Below are positions 6,719 through 7,577 of a stretch of DNA of 7,577 nt, piece after piece. The DNA is taken from contig DVMG01000201.1 of assembly GCA_018715105.1 (NCBI GenBank), forward strand, positions 1-7,577, given 5' to 3'. The first letter of the stretch is position 1, and the number at the start of each line of letters is the position of its first letter. The translations under genes were made by a program, and so were the position numbers. The stretch is from Candidatus Ventricola intestinavium. Lineage in GTDB: Bacteria; Bacillota; Clostridia; Christensenellales; Aristaeellaceae. A model generated the notes under the pieces. It was not told the origin of the DNA. It ran no database searches and was given only the letters and a program-made list of their open reading frames with translations.

Positions 6719-7445
6719 GGGTTTCCTCCTGTATCAGCAACCGAATCTCTTCTTCCGTTATTTCACGCCACTGTCCCGGCGCCAGCGCAGGATCCAGCTT
6801 CAGGGCGCCGATCTGCAATCGCTTCAGGAATAAAACACGCCGCCCCCGCGCGCCGAACATGCGCTTGACCTGATGATACCGGCCCTCTATCACACGCACA
6901 GAGGCTTCACTTTCCTGCGGGGAAGAAGCGAGGATTTCAAGCGCGGCAGGCCTTGCGTCAAATTCGCCGTCGCTGTCGTGGATGTGCAGCCCCGCGGCAA
7001 AGGCCGCCTGATCCTCTTCGTCAAGGGGCCCGTCCACGCGCACAAAATACACTTTGCCCACCTCATGCCTGGGGGAGAGAAGCCTGTGCGCCAGCTGCCC
7101 ATCCGACGTGAGGATGAGCAATCCTTCCGTATCCTTATCAAGCCGCCCAGCCGGCATGCATCCCATGGCGGCGTACATTGGCGGCAGCAGATCCATCACG
7201 GTTTGTGCCAAACGATCGCGGGCCGCCGTCAAAACCCCCTGGGGCTTGTTCATCATTACATGGCGCACGCGGCGGTAAGAAAGCTCTCTTCCGTCCATGC
7301 AGACGCGGCTTGCCGCCGCATCCACGCGCATTCCCGCGTCATGCGCCACCGCGCCGTTGACCGTCACGCGGCCATCACGCACCGCGCCGCGCACCTGGCT
7401 GCGGGTTCCCTCCCCCAGCAGGGCGAGCAGCCGGTCAAGCCGCAT
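6711..7445 (-). CDS. rsuA: 16S rRNA pseudouridine synthase, RsuA family
   Basis: Predicted RNA pseudouridine synthase of 244 residues, standard for the RsuA/RluB/RluE/RluF family; RsuA itself isomerises U516 of E. coli 16S rRNA. An N-terminal S4 RNA-binding domain (about 1-50, with MRLDRLLALLGEGTRSQ and DGRVTVNG) is followed by the catalytic domain. MMNKPQGVLTA (64-74) starts that domain, the catalytic Asp103 lies in GRLDKDTEGLL, and the family motifs KVYFVRVDG (131-139), EGRYHQVKRMF (187-197) and LKRLQIGALKLD (207-218) follow. The ATG at 7445 is chosen because GGAGG lies 5 nt upstream; the GTG at 7457 would place that site inside the gene. A strong promoter sits about 45 nt upstream, making this the first gene of the unit. 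Assignment to RsuA rather than a 23S-acting paralogue is by overall resemblance, supported by the 16S-type methyltransferase downstream, and is less certain than the family. Confidence 0.88.
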   Translation of the reverse strand: MRLDRLLALLGEGTRSQVRGAVRDGRVTVNGAVAHDAGMRVDAAASRVCMDGRELSYRRVRHVMMNKPQGVLTAARDRLAQTVMDLLPPMYAAMGCMPAGRLDKDTEGLLILTSDGQLAHRLLSPRHEVGKVYFVRVDGPLDEEDQAAFAAGLHIHDSDGEFDARPAALEILASSPQESEASVRVIEGRYHQVKRMFGARGRRVLFLKRLQIGALKLDPALAPGQWREITEEEIRLLIQEETHG

Positions 7446-7489
7446 CACATCCTCCACGCAGTTCTCTCCCTCCGCCGTGATCTTTTTTC

Positions 7490-7518
7490 ATTATACAGCA
7501 CCGGGAGGCATTTTGCAA
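7490..7518 (-). promoter_or_regulatory. sigma-A-type promoter for the rsuA-led gene cluster
   Basis: On the minus strand TTGCAA (7513-7518) and a perfect TATAAT (7490-7495) are separated by exactly 17 bp, the preferred spacing for the housekeeping sigma factor. An A-rich stretch lies just upstream. A transcript starting about 7 nt past the -10 box would have a leader of roughly 38 nt before the rsuA start, with no obvious riboswitch fold. The -35 box begins only 1 nt after the stop codon of the preceding partial gene. Confidence 0.75.
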
Positions 7519-7519
7519 T

Positions 7520-7577
7520 TTAATCCTTTTTCAATTCCTTTTCTGCAAGTTCCTTTTCCACATTCCCTCCTCCGATA
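7520..7577 (-). CDS. C-terminal end of an unidentified protein (partial, runs off the right edge)
   Basis: From the right edge one minus-strand frame is open for 18 codons and ends in TAA at 7520-7522. It encodes IGGGN followed by a highly charged Lys/Glu tail ending in LKKD. A charged helical tail and a stop just before a clean promoter fit the end of a real gene on the same strand, but the fragment is far too short to identify a family. It could instead be non-coding upstream sequence, because another frame also contains a short ATG-started reading frame. Confidence 0.4.
   Translation of the reverse strand, partial: IGGGNVEKELAEKELKKD

Noticed and set aside
6873..7523. 216-residue open frame on the plus strand
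   Set aside because: It is antisense to the pseudouridine synthase gene and reads through its promoter; the composition is that of a shadow frame.
7535..7563. Minus-strand mini-ORF (ATG TGG AAA start, 10 codons) upstream of the promoter
   Set aside because: The purine-rich GGAGGAGGG is almost adjacent to the ATG, too close for good initiation, and the frame that runs to the TAA at 7520 looks more like a protein end.

Overview
The window looks like a stretch of chromosome from a GC-rich (roughly 60% by eye), low-intergenic-space Firmicute, most likely an anaerobic gut-type member of class Clostridia. I base this on strong AGGAGG-type ribosome binding sites before almost every gene, a PepV-type dipeptidase, a DUF6020-like membrane protein and a PatB/MalY-type lyase. 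The class-level placement is inference from gene content; no marker gene here fixes the taxon. All supported genes lie on the minus strand, so transcription runs from right (7577) to left (1). No tRNA, rRNA, CRISPR array, insertion sequence or phage gene was seen.

Right part (7577 to 4449). The last 18 codons of an unidentified gene enter from the right edge. Directly after its stop lies a good sigma-A-type promoter (TTGCAA, 17-bp spacer, TATAAT). It starts a tightly packed run: an RsuA-family 16S rRNA pseudouridine synthase, an RsmC/YbxB-like SAM methyltransferase overlapping it by 8 nt, and a 12-14-helix membrane protein resembling GT-C glycosyltransferases (DUF6020 type), which overlaps the methyltransferase by about 60 nt. 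A PatB/MalY-type PLP C-S lyase overlaps the membrane gene by 11 nt.

Middle (3284 to 1847). After 63 nt comes an M20 dipeptidase (PepV/Xaa-His dipeptidase type) with every expected metal-binding and catalytic residue. A strong hairpin follows its stop codon and probably marks a transcript boundary or an attenuation point.

Left part (1748 to 25). A KDPG/KDPGal-type aldolase and a 2-dehydro-3-deoxygalactonokinase overlap by 10 nt. Together they would convert 2-keto-3-deoxygalactonate to its 6-phosphate and cleave that to pyruvate and glyceraldehyde 3-phosphate, the lower half of the De Ley-Doudoroff galactonate route. The dehydratase, transporter and regulator expected for such a pathway are not in the window and may lie left of position 1.

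Overall this is an ordinary housekeeping and catabolic region. I found no convincing undescribed system. The points most worth a second look are the aldolase active-site signature (KDPGal-like rather than KDPG-like), the cysteine-rich GT-C-like membrane protein with a possible TTG start inside the methyltransferase gene, and the coupling of two 16S rRNA modification genes.
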